From JAEINY01 sp942490535 (lineage in GTDB: Bacteria; Bacteroidota; Bacteroidia; Bacteroidales; Marinilabiliaceae), in assembly GCA_942490535.1 (NCBI GenBank), contig CALNXQ010000005.1:620001-684000 (forward strand): a stretch of DNA of 64,000 bases, read 5' to 3'. Below are positions 9,406 to 17,700 of the stretch, in pieces. The translations under genes were made by a program, and so were the position numbers. The notes under the pieces are model-generated. The model was not told the DNA's origin and searched no databases. It saw nothing but the letters and a program-made list of their open reading frames with translations. Within the stretch, counting starts at the first letter, position 1. The number at the start of each line of letters is the position of its first letter.

Positions 9406-10356
9406 ATGATGAAACTCCCCAATGCCCAGGACATAGAAGCTGCATACGCGCGCATCCAACCATTCATTCATCAAACACCGGTTTTAACCAGTGAAAGTAT
9501 CAATGCGATAACTGGTGTTCAGCTATACTTCAAATGTGAGAATTTGCAGAAGGTAGGGGCGTTCAAGTTTCGGGGCGCTACCAATGCGGTGCTCTCGTTA
9601 ACCGAAACACAACGCGCCACAGGTGTTGCGACGCATTCATCCGGCAATCATGCCGCAGCACTGGCATTAGCGGCCCGTCAAAATGGCATCCCGGCTTACA
9701 TTGTGATGCCTGATAATGCGCCTGCCATTAAAAAAAAGGCCGTGGCCGGCTATGGGGCTCACATTACATTTTGCAAACCTACACTGGCCCATCGGGAAGC
9801 TACCTTGAAAAAGGTAATTGAAGAAACCGGTGCCACATTGGTTCATCCCTACAATCAATGGGAAGTCATCTGTGGACAAGGAACCGCTTCGCTAGAACTC
9901 ATGAATCAGGCCCGTAACCTGGATATCATCATGACGCCTGTAGGTGGAGGCGGGTTATTAAGTGGTACCTTAAGTTATATCAAGGACCAATTTCCGACCC
10001 TGGAAGTGATTGCGGCCGAACCCAAAGGAGCCGATGATGCCTATCAATCCTGGCAGCAAGGTCACTTTATTCCGTGTACCGATCCCGATACCATTGCCGA
10101 CGGTCTGCGTACTTCATTGGGCTCACTCACCTATGAAATCATCCGGTCGAAAATAGATGCCATCTATACTGTAGAAGAAACTAGCATTGTCAATGCCATG
10201 CGCCTGGTGTGGGAACGCATGAAGATCATTATTGAACCTTCTTCAGCTGTTCCATTAGCCGCGGTGATGGAAAATTTAGAGCACTTCAAGGGTAAGAAAG
10301 TGGGAATTATCCTGAGTGGCGGAAATGTAGATCTGGGCCATTTGCCTTTCGAATAA
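9406..10356 (+). CDS. PLP-dependent threonine/serine ammonia-lyase or serine racemase
   Basis: Fold-type II PLP enzyme of 316 residues. The Schiff-base lysine is K54 in GAFKFRGA, SSGNHA follows, and the phosphate-binding GGGG is at about 180-183. There is no C-terminal ACT domain, so it is not a feedback-inhibited biosynthetic threonine deaminase. It could be a catabolic threonine or serine dehydratase, a serine racemase or a 3-hydroxyaspartate ammonia-lyase; sequence alone does not decide. No isoleucine genes are adjacent. Confidence 0.85.
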   Translation: MMKLPNAQDIEAAYARIQPFIHQTPVLTSESINAITGVQLYFKCENLQKVGAFKFRGATNAVLSLTETQRATGVATHSSGNHAAALALAARQNGIPAYIVMPDNAPAIKKKAVAGYGAHITFCKPTLAHREATLKKVIEETGATLVHPYNQWEVICGQGTASLELMNQARNLDIIMTPVGGGGLLSGTLSYIKDQFPTLEVIAAEPKGADDAYQSWQQGHFIPCTDPDTIADGLRTSLGSLTYEIIRSKIDAIYTVEETSIVNAMRLVWERMKIIIEPSSAVPLAAVMENLEHFKGKKVGIILSGGNVDLGHLPFE

Positions 10357-10389
10357 ACCAATTACCAATGCTTCAGGAGTGAAACGAAG

Positions 10390-10417
10390 AAAGGCCTGCC
10401 GCAATGGACAGACCTTT
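10390..10417 (+). terminator. Hairpin after the PLP enzyme gene
   Basis: AAAGGCCTG and CAGACCTTT pair with one G-T, around a 10-nt loop. No T run follows, so termination is uncertain. Confidence 0.35.
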
Positions 10418-10473
10418 CGGGGGTCGTAATAAAGCAAATAATTGAGATTGCTTCAATTAAAAACACACAGTTT

Positions 10474-10722
10474 CTAAAGGCTATTATGAGAATCTATGTA
10501 ATTCGCCAGTTCATATATTCGAGTTGGACTATGCACCGCTACAGGCAATAACCGAACACCGGTTTTCTTCTGCAGGATCATAAAAATCCGTATCAAAGTA
10601 TGGGAGGAGAGGTTTAAATCATCTCTCAAATCGGTTTTGAGGGATAGTTTCTTACGATCAATCCCATAAAATGTCAATGCGTGATAAATCTTGTTTACGA
10701 TCTCTCTATTCATGGTATTCAT
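10474..10722 (-). CDS. Small acyl-carrier-protein-like hypothetical protein
   Basis: 82 residues. The segment LRDDLNLSSHTLIRIFMILQ has the spacing of an acyl carrier protein helix I-II region (D-L-x-L-S-S where ACPs have D-S-L), followed by a predicted helix and a C-terminal IYELANYI helix like the end of ACPs. The arrangement suggests an ACP fold with an attachment serine at SS, but the match is by eye. It has no fatty-acid or polyketide neighbours. Two ATGs (10722 and 10713) are possible. It could also be a regulatory protein without a prosthetic group. Confidence 0.5.
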   Translation of the reverse strand: MNTMNREIVNKIYHALTFYGIDRKKLSLKTDLRDDLNLSSHTLIRIFMILQKKTGVRLLPVAVHSPTRIYELANYIDSHNSL

Positions 10723-11010
10723 ATTTGTTCGATAGGACTAATTCAATCTCTGTGCCGAAAAATAAAAAGGTTACCGTTTTTAAGATTCTTTATCATTTAT
10801 ACATAATATTTTGTAAGATTACGCCTATACACATCCTTTCAAGCTTCAGCTCGTCGCATATTCAAAATTAATTACCTCAATGAATGATACTTGCCACTCC
10901 AAAACACAAATAAATAAAAGTCAAGTCATATTCCAATTGAACTCTTGGGTTTTAAGTCTTACCTTTTTTAGAGTGTATTCTAATTAGAGGTAATAATTAA
11001 AATCAATGCT

Positions 11011-11553
11011 ATGAAACGAACTGCATTTTCAATTTTCATTGCCATGATGGTGATCTCAGGGTTTGGACAGCCAGCCTCACAAATGATAGGTGAAGCGCAT
11101 CCGGGCAGCAAATACAATGATCAGACCTTTGCAATAGAAAAAGTGTACCTTTTCATTGAAGATACCTTGATCAATGGAGCCGTGGAAGTGAATCACATTC
11201 TCATCCTCACCTCCACTGACGTCAAAGTAGACAAAAAAACAAAACTGGTGAAAGGCAGCGGCTCGTACCTGAAGTTTATCCTTTCGCCCGAACACAATAG
11301 CATCACCAATGAGTATGAATTGGCTCCACTGACGCCTACCAAATCATTTGCGTTTGGCGAATTTTTATCCGATTCGCCCACCATGCCCATCTCCATCTTC
11401 CAAAGTGGCAAATTGATCCTCAGTGAGAAGGATAATCTCATCTCTCTTAAACTCGATGGTCACCTCCTCTCCCCCAATGCGAGCCAGGCCATGTATCTCC
11501 TAAGTAAATACCAGGGCGAATGCGAACAGGTCATGACGTTGGATGGCAAATAA
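11011..11553 (+). CDS. Secreted hypothetical protein
   Basis: 180 residues with a signal peptide (KRT, then a hydrophobic run to about residue 18, likely cut after SGFGQ). The mature part is rich in beta-prone segments and has no motif I recognise. ATG 11011 is preceded by an AT-rich spacer. It stands alone; 288 bp upstream separate it from the divergent small carrier-like gene and show nothing clear apart from AT-rich DNA. Confidence 0.7.
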   Translation: MKRTAFSIFIAMMVISGFGQPASQMIGEAHPGSKYNDQTFAIEKVYLFIEDTLINGAVEVNHILILTSTDVKVDKKTKLVKGSGSYLKFILSPEHNSITNEYELAPLTPTKSFAFGEFLSDSPTMPISIFQSGKLILSEKDNLISLKLDGHLLSPNASQAMYLLSKYQGECEQVMTLDGK

Positions 11554-11663
11554 AATTGAAAGCTACTTTCTTTGATCTCGCCACCGATCGCACTTACTCG
11601 CAAGAAACAGTCAATCGACGTAATTTATTTTTTTGTATTTTTCTGAACTAAATCGAAAAGAAG

Positions 11664-12044
11664 ATGAGTCAGAAAACCCGTTTATATGATGCCTTTGGCG
11701 AGTTGATGTATGTACTCGCCATGGCCGATGGTGTCATTCAACCCGAAGAAAAAGAGGCCTTAATTCGAATATTAGAGAACCATCCCTTTGGTAAGGAAGT
11801 AGTGTGGTCGTTTAATTACGAAATCGAGAAAAAACATGATGTGGAAGAAGTGTACCAGCGTGTTTTAAACATTTGTCATGAGAATGGACCCGATCCTGAA
11901 TATAAAATGCTCCTGGAATTAATGCAAGAAGTATCCCGTGCCAGTGCCGGCATCGACGCTTCGGAACAAAAAGTGATCGATCGTTTTACACACGAACTAA
12001 CCAACCGCTTTAAAGACGATATCGCCAGAATCAATCAGAACTAG
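11664..12044 (+). CDS. TerB-like domain protein
   Basis: 126 residues, all helical in character. YVLAMADGVIQPEEKEAL near the N terminus and SAGIDASEQKVIDRF near the C terminus form the paired acidic helix motifs (A-x-ADG-x-I-x-x-x-E) of the TerB/tellurite-resistance fold. Such single-domain proteins are widespread; their metal-sensing or signalling role is not established. There is no signal peptide, so it is probably cytoplasmic. It does not sit with other ter genes, so tellurite resistance should not be inferred. Confidence 0.72.
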   Translation: MSQKTRLYDAFGELMYVLAMADGVIQPEEKEALIRILENHPFGKEVVWSFNYEIEKKHDVEEVYQRVLNICHENGPDPEYKMLLELMQEVSRASAGIDASEQKVIDRFTHELTNRFKDDIARINQN

Positions 12045-12125
12045 CTAAAACATGGGCCCACTGGAATCTTATACCAATAAGAAAAAAGTAATACGGATCT
12101 GAGCTAAAAGTTATTTTAAATCTAT

Positions 12126-12165
12126 ACTCCCGACCCATTACAGTGTTCTATAATTCGTCGGGAGT
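12126..12165. terminator. Convergent hairpin between the TerB-like and ureohydrolase genes
   Basis: ACTCCCGAC at 12126-12134 pairs perfectly with GTCGGGAGT at 12157-12165 around a 22-nt loop. It lies just past both stop codons, so it may act on both strands. Confidence 0.45.
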
Positions 12166-12175
12166 AATTGGTTCT

Positions 12176-13198
12176 CTAGCTCCTCTCCAATTTTATCTCT
12201 ATCAAGGTATTTACAATGGCATAAATAAAAACAGCCACCAACTTGGCAGTTTGATTGTCGGCATCAAAACGCGGAGAGACTTCGGCAATATCAATGCTGC
12301 GCACTTTTCCGGTACGAATAATCTGCTTCATCATGGACAGCACCATGTCCGGATCCAATCCAAAGGGCTGAACAGCGGATACACCCGGGGCATGGGCCGC
12401 ATTCAACACATCGGTACATAAAGTCAGATAGAGGTGCTCCTGATCATTCATGAACTGGTATAAATCGGTCATCACAACAGGATAGCCCTCCGGATTAATA
12501 TCGCGGGCCAGAATGTATTTGGCGCCAATGGCATCGGCCTTTTTAAACAGACTACGTGTGTTGCTGTAGGTCTGCGGCCCAATACAGAGATAGGCATATG
12601 GGCGATCCTCAGCCTGACAAATATGGTGAATCTGATTAAACATAGTCCCGGATGAGCCACCATTGTCAAAGGGACGCAAATCGAGATGCGCATCAAAGTT
12701 AATGATTCCCGGTGCCTGCTTAGGTCTTCCAGTGGTATCAAAATGGTGCTTGATGCCGTTAAAATGGCCCAATGCTATTTCATGGCCTCCACCTAACAAA
12801 ATGGGAAACAATCCGGCATTTAGAATCATGTGAACAGCGTGGGCCAATTCAGCTTGGGCTGCCTCCAGGTTCTTATCTTTACACACGATGTTACCGGCAT
12901 CGTAAATGCACGCCTCGGGTAAAAAATTAGCCGGCCAATTGGCTAATTCACGGCGAATGGTCCGTGGTCCTTTGTGGGCCCCCGGCCGGCCCAGGTTGCG
13001 AATCACTCCTTCGTCACAACAAAAGCCCAGAAAGCAGACATGGAGGGTGGCTGGATCGATGGTGAAGGATTCCATCTCTCTCAAATCAATGCACTCAATC
13101 ACTTGGTGCCAACGAAAGGCATCCGGATCTTCAGTACTATCAATACGGCCGGTCCAAATCTCTTTGCCAACTGTTTTATAGCGTTCAAACATGATCAT
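12176..13198 (-). CDS. Arginase/agmatinase-family hydrolase, probably formimidoylglutamase
   Basis: Mn-dependent ureohydrolase fold, 340 residues. GGGHE is at 136-140 and DAHLD at 169-173, both metal-binding motifs. The third motif, usually D-x-D, reads CTDVLNAAHAPG with cysteine 261 in the place of the first aspartate. The AAHAPGVSA context resembles HutG more than arginase. No histidine-degradation gene is nearby, so the substrate is inferred. Start ATG 13198 or 13192. Its start faces the HD-domain gene across about 100 bp. Confidence 0.75.
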   Translation of the reverse strand: MIMFERYKTVGKEIWTGRIDSTEDPDAFRWHQVIECIDLREMESFTIDPATLHVCFLGFCCDEGVIRNLGRPGAHKGPRTIRRELANWPANFLPEACIYDAGNIVCKDKNLEAAQAELAHAVHMILNAGLFPILLGGGHEIALGHFNGIKHHFDTTGRPKQAPGIINFDAHLDLRPFDNGGSSGTMFNQIHHICQAEDRPYAYLCIGPQTYSNTRSLFKKADAIGAKYILARDINPEGYPVVMTDLYQFMNDQEHLYLTLCTDVLNAAHAPGVSAVQPFGLDPDMVLSMMKQIIRTGKVRSIDIAEVSPRFDADNQTAKLVAVFIYAIVNTLIEIKLERS

Positions 13199-13297
13199 TC
13201 CTTTTTAGCGACTACAAAGATCTGCTTTGTTGTGGTCTCTTTTATTGATTTTTTGCACTTTTGGATACTATTACAGAATTATAATCCGGATAGTCCC

Positions 13298-13897
13298 ATG
13301 AACCAACTTCATCAACAACTCAACTTCCTCACGGAGATCGATCAACTTAAGACCATTACCCGTCAAACGCTTTTGATGAATGGTGAAAAGCAGGAGAATG
13401 ATGCAGAGCACTCCTGGCATCTGGCCATGGCGGTCATGATTTTGCAAGAGCATGGCAATGATCACCAAATTGATCTGGCTAAAGTCATCCGAATGGTGCT
13501 CATTCATGACATTGTGGAGATCGATGCGGGCGATACTTATGCCTACGATGAAGCGGCGCACCATGATAAAGCAGCGCGCGAGCTGAAAGCGGCCGATCGG
13601 ATATTTGGTCTTTTACCGGCAGATCAGGCACAGGAAATGAAAGACCTCTGGCTGGAATTTGAAGCCACACAAACGCCTGAAGCCAAGCTCGCCAACGCCT
13701 TGGATCGGTTTATGCCCATGTGGCACAATTATAAAACCAAAGGAAAGCAATGGCAGAAACATGGGGTGACAGAACAAATGGTTTTGAAGCGCAACCGGAG
13801 TATCGAAGAGGGCTCTGCGGCGCTCTGGGCCTTTGCCAAAGAAATGGTGGCTGATGCAGTGGAAAAAGGATACCTGCAAAAAGAAACCCGACAGTAA
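13298..13897 (+). CDS. HD-domain phosphohydrolase
   Basis: 199 residues from ATG 13298. The HD signature is complete: H in ENDAEHSWHLA, HD in VLIHDIVEIDAGDT, and a later D in ANALDRFMPMW. This pattern matches the YfbR-like 5'-deoxynucleotidase/HD_3 group, metal-dependent nucleotide phosphatases. The open frame reaches much further upstream into the divergent gene, but that part is antisense to a real gene. A weak hairpin (13886-13907) overlaps the stop. Confidence 0.82.
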   Translation: MNQLHQQLNFLTEIDQLKTITRQTLLMNGEKQENDAEHSWHLAMAVMILQEHGNDHQIDLAKVIRMVLIHDIVEIDAGDTYAYDEAAHHDKAARELKAADRIFGLLPADQAQEMKDLWLEFEATQTPEAKLANALDRFMPMWHNYKTKGKQWQKHGVTEQMVLKRNRSIEEGSAALWAFAKEMVADAVEKGYLQKETRQ

Positions 13898-13951
13898 TCT
13901 GCCGGGTCTCAATGGTTATATAAACAAATCGGAACGTGAAGTCTCAGTCAA

Positions 13952-14455
13952 TCAATACCTATCCTGAATGGTATAAGATACGGTTATTTCATTGTGATAG
14001 AAGGGAGTGCCTTTGAGTTCAAAGTTTTTACTAATTGAATGCCCATCGTCATCACAAGCGTGATAGGTGTTGCAATAAAACCCAGGCCATCCTGTTTCGG
14101 GACTCAATACAAATGAATACTGATCGCGTGTGTTCCAGAAGATCGTAATCTGGAATATCTGCTCATTGTTGTAAGGTTCATAAATATAGCCTCGTGTACC
14201 GGCTGCATGCACACTGGCCCGGTCAAAGCCAACGCGCTGACCGTTGATCAGAACCTTACCGTTCATAAATTCCACCGGATTATTATTCTTATCCCGAACA
14301 AACACTTGAACTTCCTTATCATTGTAATCATTTTGCTCGATCTTAACCTTCACTTTCAATAAACTAGGATCCATAATATCCACATCACTCAAGGCTGATT
14401 TGGAACAGCCGGTGAGTGCAAATACCCCAAGTAATAATAATACAGTAAGTCTCAT
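13952..14455 (-). CDS. Lipoprotein of unknown function
   Basis: 167 residues from ATG 14455. A type II signal peptide ends in the lipobox LTGC, so cysteine about 17 is lipidated. The mature part has VEFMNGKVLINGQRVGFDRASV, suggesting a beta-sandwich domain, and ends in SYTIQDRY. No family recognised. I rejected the longer frame to 14515 because the signal peptide would then be internal. Confidence 0.72.
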   Translation of the reverse strand: MRLTVLLLLGVFALTGCSKSALSDVDIMDPSLLKVKVKIEQNDYNDKEVQVFVRDKNNNPVEFMNGKVLINGQRVGFDRASVHAAGTRGYIYEPYNNEQIFQITIFWNTRDQYSFVLSPETGWPGFYCNTYHACDDDGHSISKNFELKGTPFYHNEITVSYTIQDRY

Positions 14456-14605
14456 CTTTACATCTTTTAGTTCATTTACAGAGGTGCTGTAAACCTTGCC
14501 TTGGATCCGATGCAAAATTTGTTTCTGTATTGTTATGACAAATGATCAGGAGCTTGCACGTAAGTCAAGGTGCAAACTTTTTTATCGACCCTGATTTAAT
14601 CCTGA

Positions 14606-14635
14606 TTGAAGCGAATCAATTCATGAACTATTTTG
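14606..14635 (+). promoter_or_regulatory. Candidate promoter for the DUF748 gene
   Basis: TTG at 14606-14608 and TATTTTG at 14629-14635 are spaced by 20 bp, fitting the Bacteroidota TTG/TAnnTTTG layout approximately. The ATG is 65 bp downstream. Confidence 0.4.
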
Positions 14636-14699
14636 TTTGGTAGGTGAATCGTAAGCCACTCATTTTGTAACTTTGAAACTTCAATCTATTAACATCCAC

Positions 14700-16904
14700 A
14701 TGATAAAAATTAAAAAAAGATACGCAATTACCGGTGCCATCGTAACGGTACTCTTCCTGGTCCTGTTTTTCCTATCCACATTCATCCGCCATTATGTCAC
14801 CAAAAACAGTGTAGAATTACTGGGACGGAAGGTTGAGTTGGGGGCTTTACACATTAACTATCTAAAAGTAGCGGTTCGCGTTCATGATTTGATGGTTTAT
14901 GAAGCCAATGCCACCGACACTTTTGCCGGGTTCAAAGAGTTCTACCTCAACTTTGATCCCTGGAATTTAGTGAATAACGAATATGCTGTGTCGGCCATTT
15001 CACTGGATAGCTTGTATGTGAAGATTGAACAAGATGGTGATCGGTTTAACTTCAGCGATTTGATCCCTCCAACCGATAGTGCCACCGTCGATTCTACTGT
15101 TCAGGAAACAACTGATGTGGTTCAATTTAGTGTGGAAAACATCCGAATAGCGCGGGGTAAGATCGATTTTTATGACAAAGCCATTGATAACCGCCTGTTG
15201 TTTGATGATCTTAATCTGAATCTACCCGTCATTGCCTGGAACAGCGAACAATCGGAAGTGGGTGCTGAATTTCAGTTTGGCGAACGCGGGACCGTATTTG
15301 TAGGTGCTGACGTCAACCACTCCATTGGCAGGTACACCATTAACCTGAAAACTGAGGATCTGGAACTACATCCGATTTCCAATTACCTAAAGGCGTCTTT
15401 AAATACGGGTGGTATTTCCGGATTACTGCATGCCAACCTGTTTATTAACGGTGACATGGAGCAAGTGGCTGACATTGTAGTATCAGGAACAACACATCTG
15501 GACACTTTTAAATTGTGGACACCTGAGGGCAACAACATTCTTACCTTTGATCAGCTAGCCGCATCCTTTGACTCCATTGACCTGGGCCGATCTTACTTCA
15601 GTTTAAATACCATTGCGTTGAAGCGTCCCATTTTAGTAGCCCGATTAGATAAGGATATGAGTAACATCGAACGCTTGCTTTTGCCCCTTATGGCAGAAAC
15701 AGTAGACTCCACCGAACAGATGGATACCCTTGCAGATTCAGCAATAGTGCGGTATAAATTAGATTCCCTGCTCATTCGTAATGGCTTCGTGGCCTTCCAT
15801 GACAACACGTTGAATCGCGCCTTTCAATACGATTTCAAAGAAATGAATGTGACACTCACGGATTTAATGCCGGACAATGATTCTATTCCCATTAAGTTTG
15901 CCGTGAACATGAATGATCAGGGACAACTGAATGGGCAAACATCCTTTAGTATGGTTGATCCATTTCACATTCATCTGAACGCCGAATTGGATCGCTTGCG
16001 ACTGATGAGTTTTTCGCCTTACACGGAATATTACATTGCCAGACCCATCACGCAGGGTGATTTCAACTATGAACTGTCCATTGCCATGACTAAAAAAGAA
16101 ATGGTGAACGGAAATACCATCCGCATCAATGAACTGGAGTTTGGTAATAAAACCGGGGATACGACGGCTACCAATGCGCCCATCCGGCTCGGACTCTACC
16201 TCTTGAAAGATCCCCAGGATGTGATTGCCATTGATATGCCGGTGACCGGTGATCCCTCTGAACCTGACTTTAGTGTGCGTAAAATCATCTGGAAATCATT
16301 CATGAACCTGTTGATTAAAACAGCAGCTTCTCCGTTCAATGCATTGGGCAGTCTGGTGGGTACCCGTCCTGAAGACTTAGAATCAATACCCTTGGCCTAT
16401 GCCCAGGATTCACTGGCGCATAATCAAAAACAAACGCTCACCAAGATTGGAGAGATCTTAACCAAAAAGCCTGAGCTATTCTTTGAGCTGGTTCAGGAGA
16501 CCCATACCGAAGAGGAAAAAGCACACCTGGCGGTCTATTTGTCCAAACAAAAGATGTTGACGGATAAAATGCCCTTGCGTCAGGCAGAGGATTCTCTTAA
16601 ACTGAAAGAAGCACTTGCTCAGCTGAGTGATAATGATGAAAAGTTCCTCCGCTATTTAAACCAACAAGTGGCAGGAGCCGATACACTGGGCGTGATGAAG
16701 GCCAGTCAGCAATTCATTGGCGCGTCGCTGCTTAATCAGCAGTTTAAAGCCTTATTGATTCAGCGTAATCAATTGGTGAGTGCGTTTTTGAGGAATGAAA
16801 TGCAAGTGGATTCGACGTCCTTTGAAGTGCGGACAGCTGATTTACGAAACATCCCGGAGGAACTCAAATCACCTAACTTCAGAGTGGAAGTATCCATCAA
16901 GTAA
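14700..16904 (+). CDS. DUF748/AsmA-like envelope protein
   Basis: 734 residues from ATG 14700; the frame upstream begins with TTG and is not needed. One N-terminal membrane segment (about 9-29) is followed by a long periplasmic part with repeated beta-strand blocks (VHDLMVYEANATDTFAGF, FDDLNLNLP) and a C-terminal OmpA-proximal-like portion with LTKIGEILTKKPEL. This layout fits DUF748 proteins related to AsmA and bridge-like lipid carriers of the envelope. The exact role is unknown. A terminator follows. Confidence 0.75.
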   Translation: MIKIKKRYAITGAIVTVLFLVLFFLSTFIRHYVTKNSVELLGRKVELGALHINYLKVAVRVHDLMVYEANATDTFAGFKEFYLNFDPWNLVNNEYAVSAISLDSLYVKIEQDGDRFNFSDLIPPTDSATVDSTVQETTDVVQFSVENIRIARGKIDFYDKAIDNRLLFDDLNLNLPVIAWNSEQSEVGAEFQFGERGTVFVGADVNHSIGRYTINLKTEDLELHPISNYLKASLNTGGISGLLHANLFINGDMEQVADIVVSGTTHLDTFKLWTPEGNNILTFDQLAASFDSIDLGRSYFSLNTIALKRPILVARLDKDMSNIERLLLPLMAETVDSTEQMDTLADSAIVRYKLDSLLIRNGFVAFHDNTLNRAFQYDFKEMNVTLTDLMPDNDSIPIKFAVNMNDQGQLNGQTSFSMVDPFHIHLNAELDRLRLMSFSPYTEYYIARPITQGDFNYELSIAMTKKEMVNGNTIRINELEFGNKTGDTTATNAPIRLGLYLLKDPQDVIAIDMPVTGDPSEPDFSVRKIIWKSFMNLLIKTAASPFNALGSLVGTRPEDLESIPLAYAQDSLAHNQKQTLTKIGEILTKKPELFFELVQETHTEEEKAHLAVYLSKQKMLTDKMPLRQAEDSLKLKEALAQLSDNDEKFLRYLNQQVAGADTLGVMKASQQFIGASLLNQQFKALLIQRNQLVSAFLRNEMQVDSTSFEVRTADLRNIPEELKSPNFRVEVSIK

Positions 16905-16930
16905 ACAAGCCAACAAGAGTTTATAAACTG

Positions 16931-16971
16931 AACAAAGCTGCATGTCCCTTCGGATACTGCAGCTTTTGTTT
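16931..16971 (+). terminator. Terminator after the DUF748 gene
   Basis: AACAAAGCTGCA (16931-16942) pairs with TGCAGCTTTTGTT (16958-16970) with one bulged base. Confidence 0.6.
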
Positions 16972-16994
16972 GTTAAGGGAAGATGAAAGTCCTG

Positions 16995-17225
16995 CCTGTA
17001 TAGTAGTTAACAGCCTCATGAAAAACACGAAGCTCGCCATGGAGTACCTGTATAGTATCATGACGAAGGCGATAACCGCCAAGATAGGCCAGACTGTTGT
17101 CATGACCGATACGATCATCCTCAAGACAGTCCCGGCTGATGATGAGATAGACTGTGTGACCTTCATGACGAACCGGAAGATCATCATGGAGCACTGTGTT
17201 TCGTCAATGAAGGCCTGAGTTAGAA
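16995..17225. repeat. Intergenic array with 21-bp phased YCATGA-like hexamer
   Basis: Hexamers at exact 21-bp steps: CCTGTA 16995, TCATGA 17016, CCATGG 17037, TCATGA 17058, CCAAGA 17079, TCATGA 17100, TCAAGA 17121, (degenerate 17142), TCATGA 17163, TCATGG 17184, CAATGA 17205. Small open frames on both strands (82 and 73 residues) exist because 21 is a multiple of three. A heptad-repeat peptide cannot be excluded, but no start context, promoter or homology supports one. From 17226 to 17390 I see nothing. Confidence 0.55.
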
Positions 17226-17391
17226 AAAAAATGAACATGGAGAAGAGCTAGTCGGTGTAAGAACCAAAATATACAGTGTGTAGTACGGCCTTATTGACCA
17301 GTGGCACTCAAACAGTGGGATGTGTCCATCAAATGACGGTCTTTGCAATAGTAAAGGCTCTGTCATAATTAGAACTTAAGATGTACTAAAA

Positions 17392-17581
17392 ATTCAACCC
17401 ATTCAGGGTTGGGCTTACCTATTGCTAATACCATGGGTTGTGACCCATGGCTAATATTGTTGAAGCGCCTTGCGGTTACCAGGCAACAGAACAATCCAGA
17501 AAGGATTGAACAACAATAACCACGGGTAAAATCCGTGGTTTTAACAAGGCAAAATAAAGAACTCTGGAGGAGTTCAACCCT
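17392..17581. repeat. String of five perfect hairpins (dispersed palindromic element R1)
   Basis: Hairpins in order: CAACCC/GGGTTG 17395-17411, CCATGGGT/ACCCATGG 17431-17450, CAATCC/GGATTG 17492-17508, CCACGG/CCGTGG 17520-17537, GAACTC/GAGTTC 17560-17575. Elements with the same order of landmarks but different stem sequences occur at 43,186 and 49,395. No coding potential. Confidence 0.65.
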
Positions 17582-17603
17582 TAATTAGGACCGAGTCATC
17601 GTA

Positions 17604-17647
17604 AAAAAGCAAGGGCTGCTCAAATCTCCCCCTTGAAACAGCCCTTG
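17604..17647 (-). terminator. Terminator of gltA
   Basis: CAAGGGCTG at 17610-17618 pairs with CAGCCCTTG at 17639-17647. Read on the minus strand, the stem is followed by CTTTTTTAC, giving a T run right after gltA. Confidence 0.75.
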
Positions 17648-17700
17648 ACTTACCCAATCAACAAAAAATTTATCAAGCTTGTATGCATTCATTAGAATAA

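Noticed and set aside
12974..13297. Long N-terminal extension of the HD-domain gene
   Set aside because: It is antisense to the ureohydrolase gene and adds nothing conserved; ATG 13298 fits the family.
16970..17218. 82-residue plus-strand and 73-residue minus-strand frames
   Set aside because: Best explained by a 21-bp repeat; no promoter or start context supports either.
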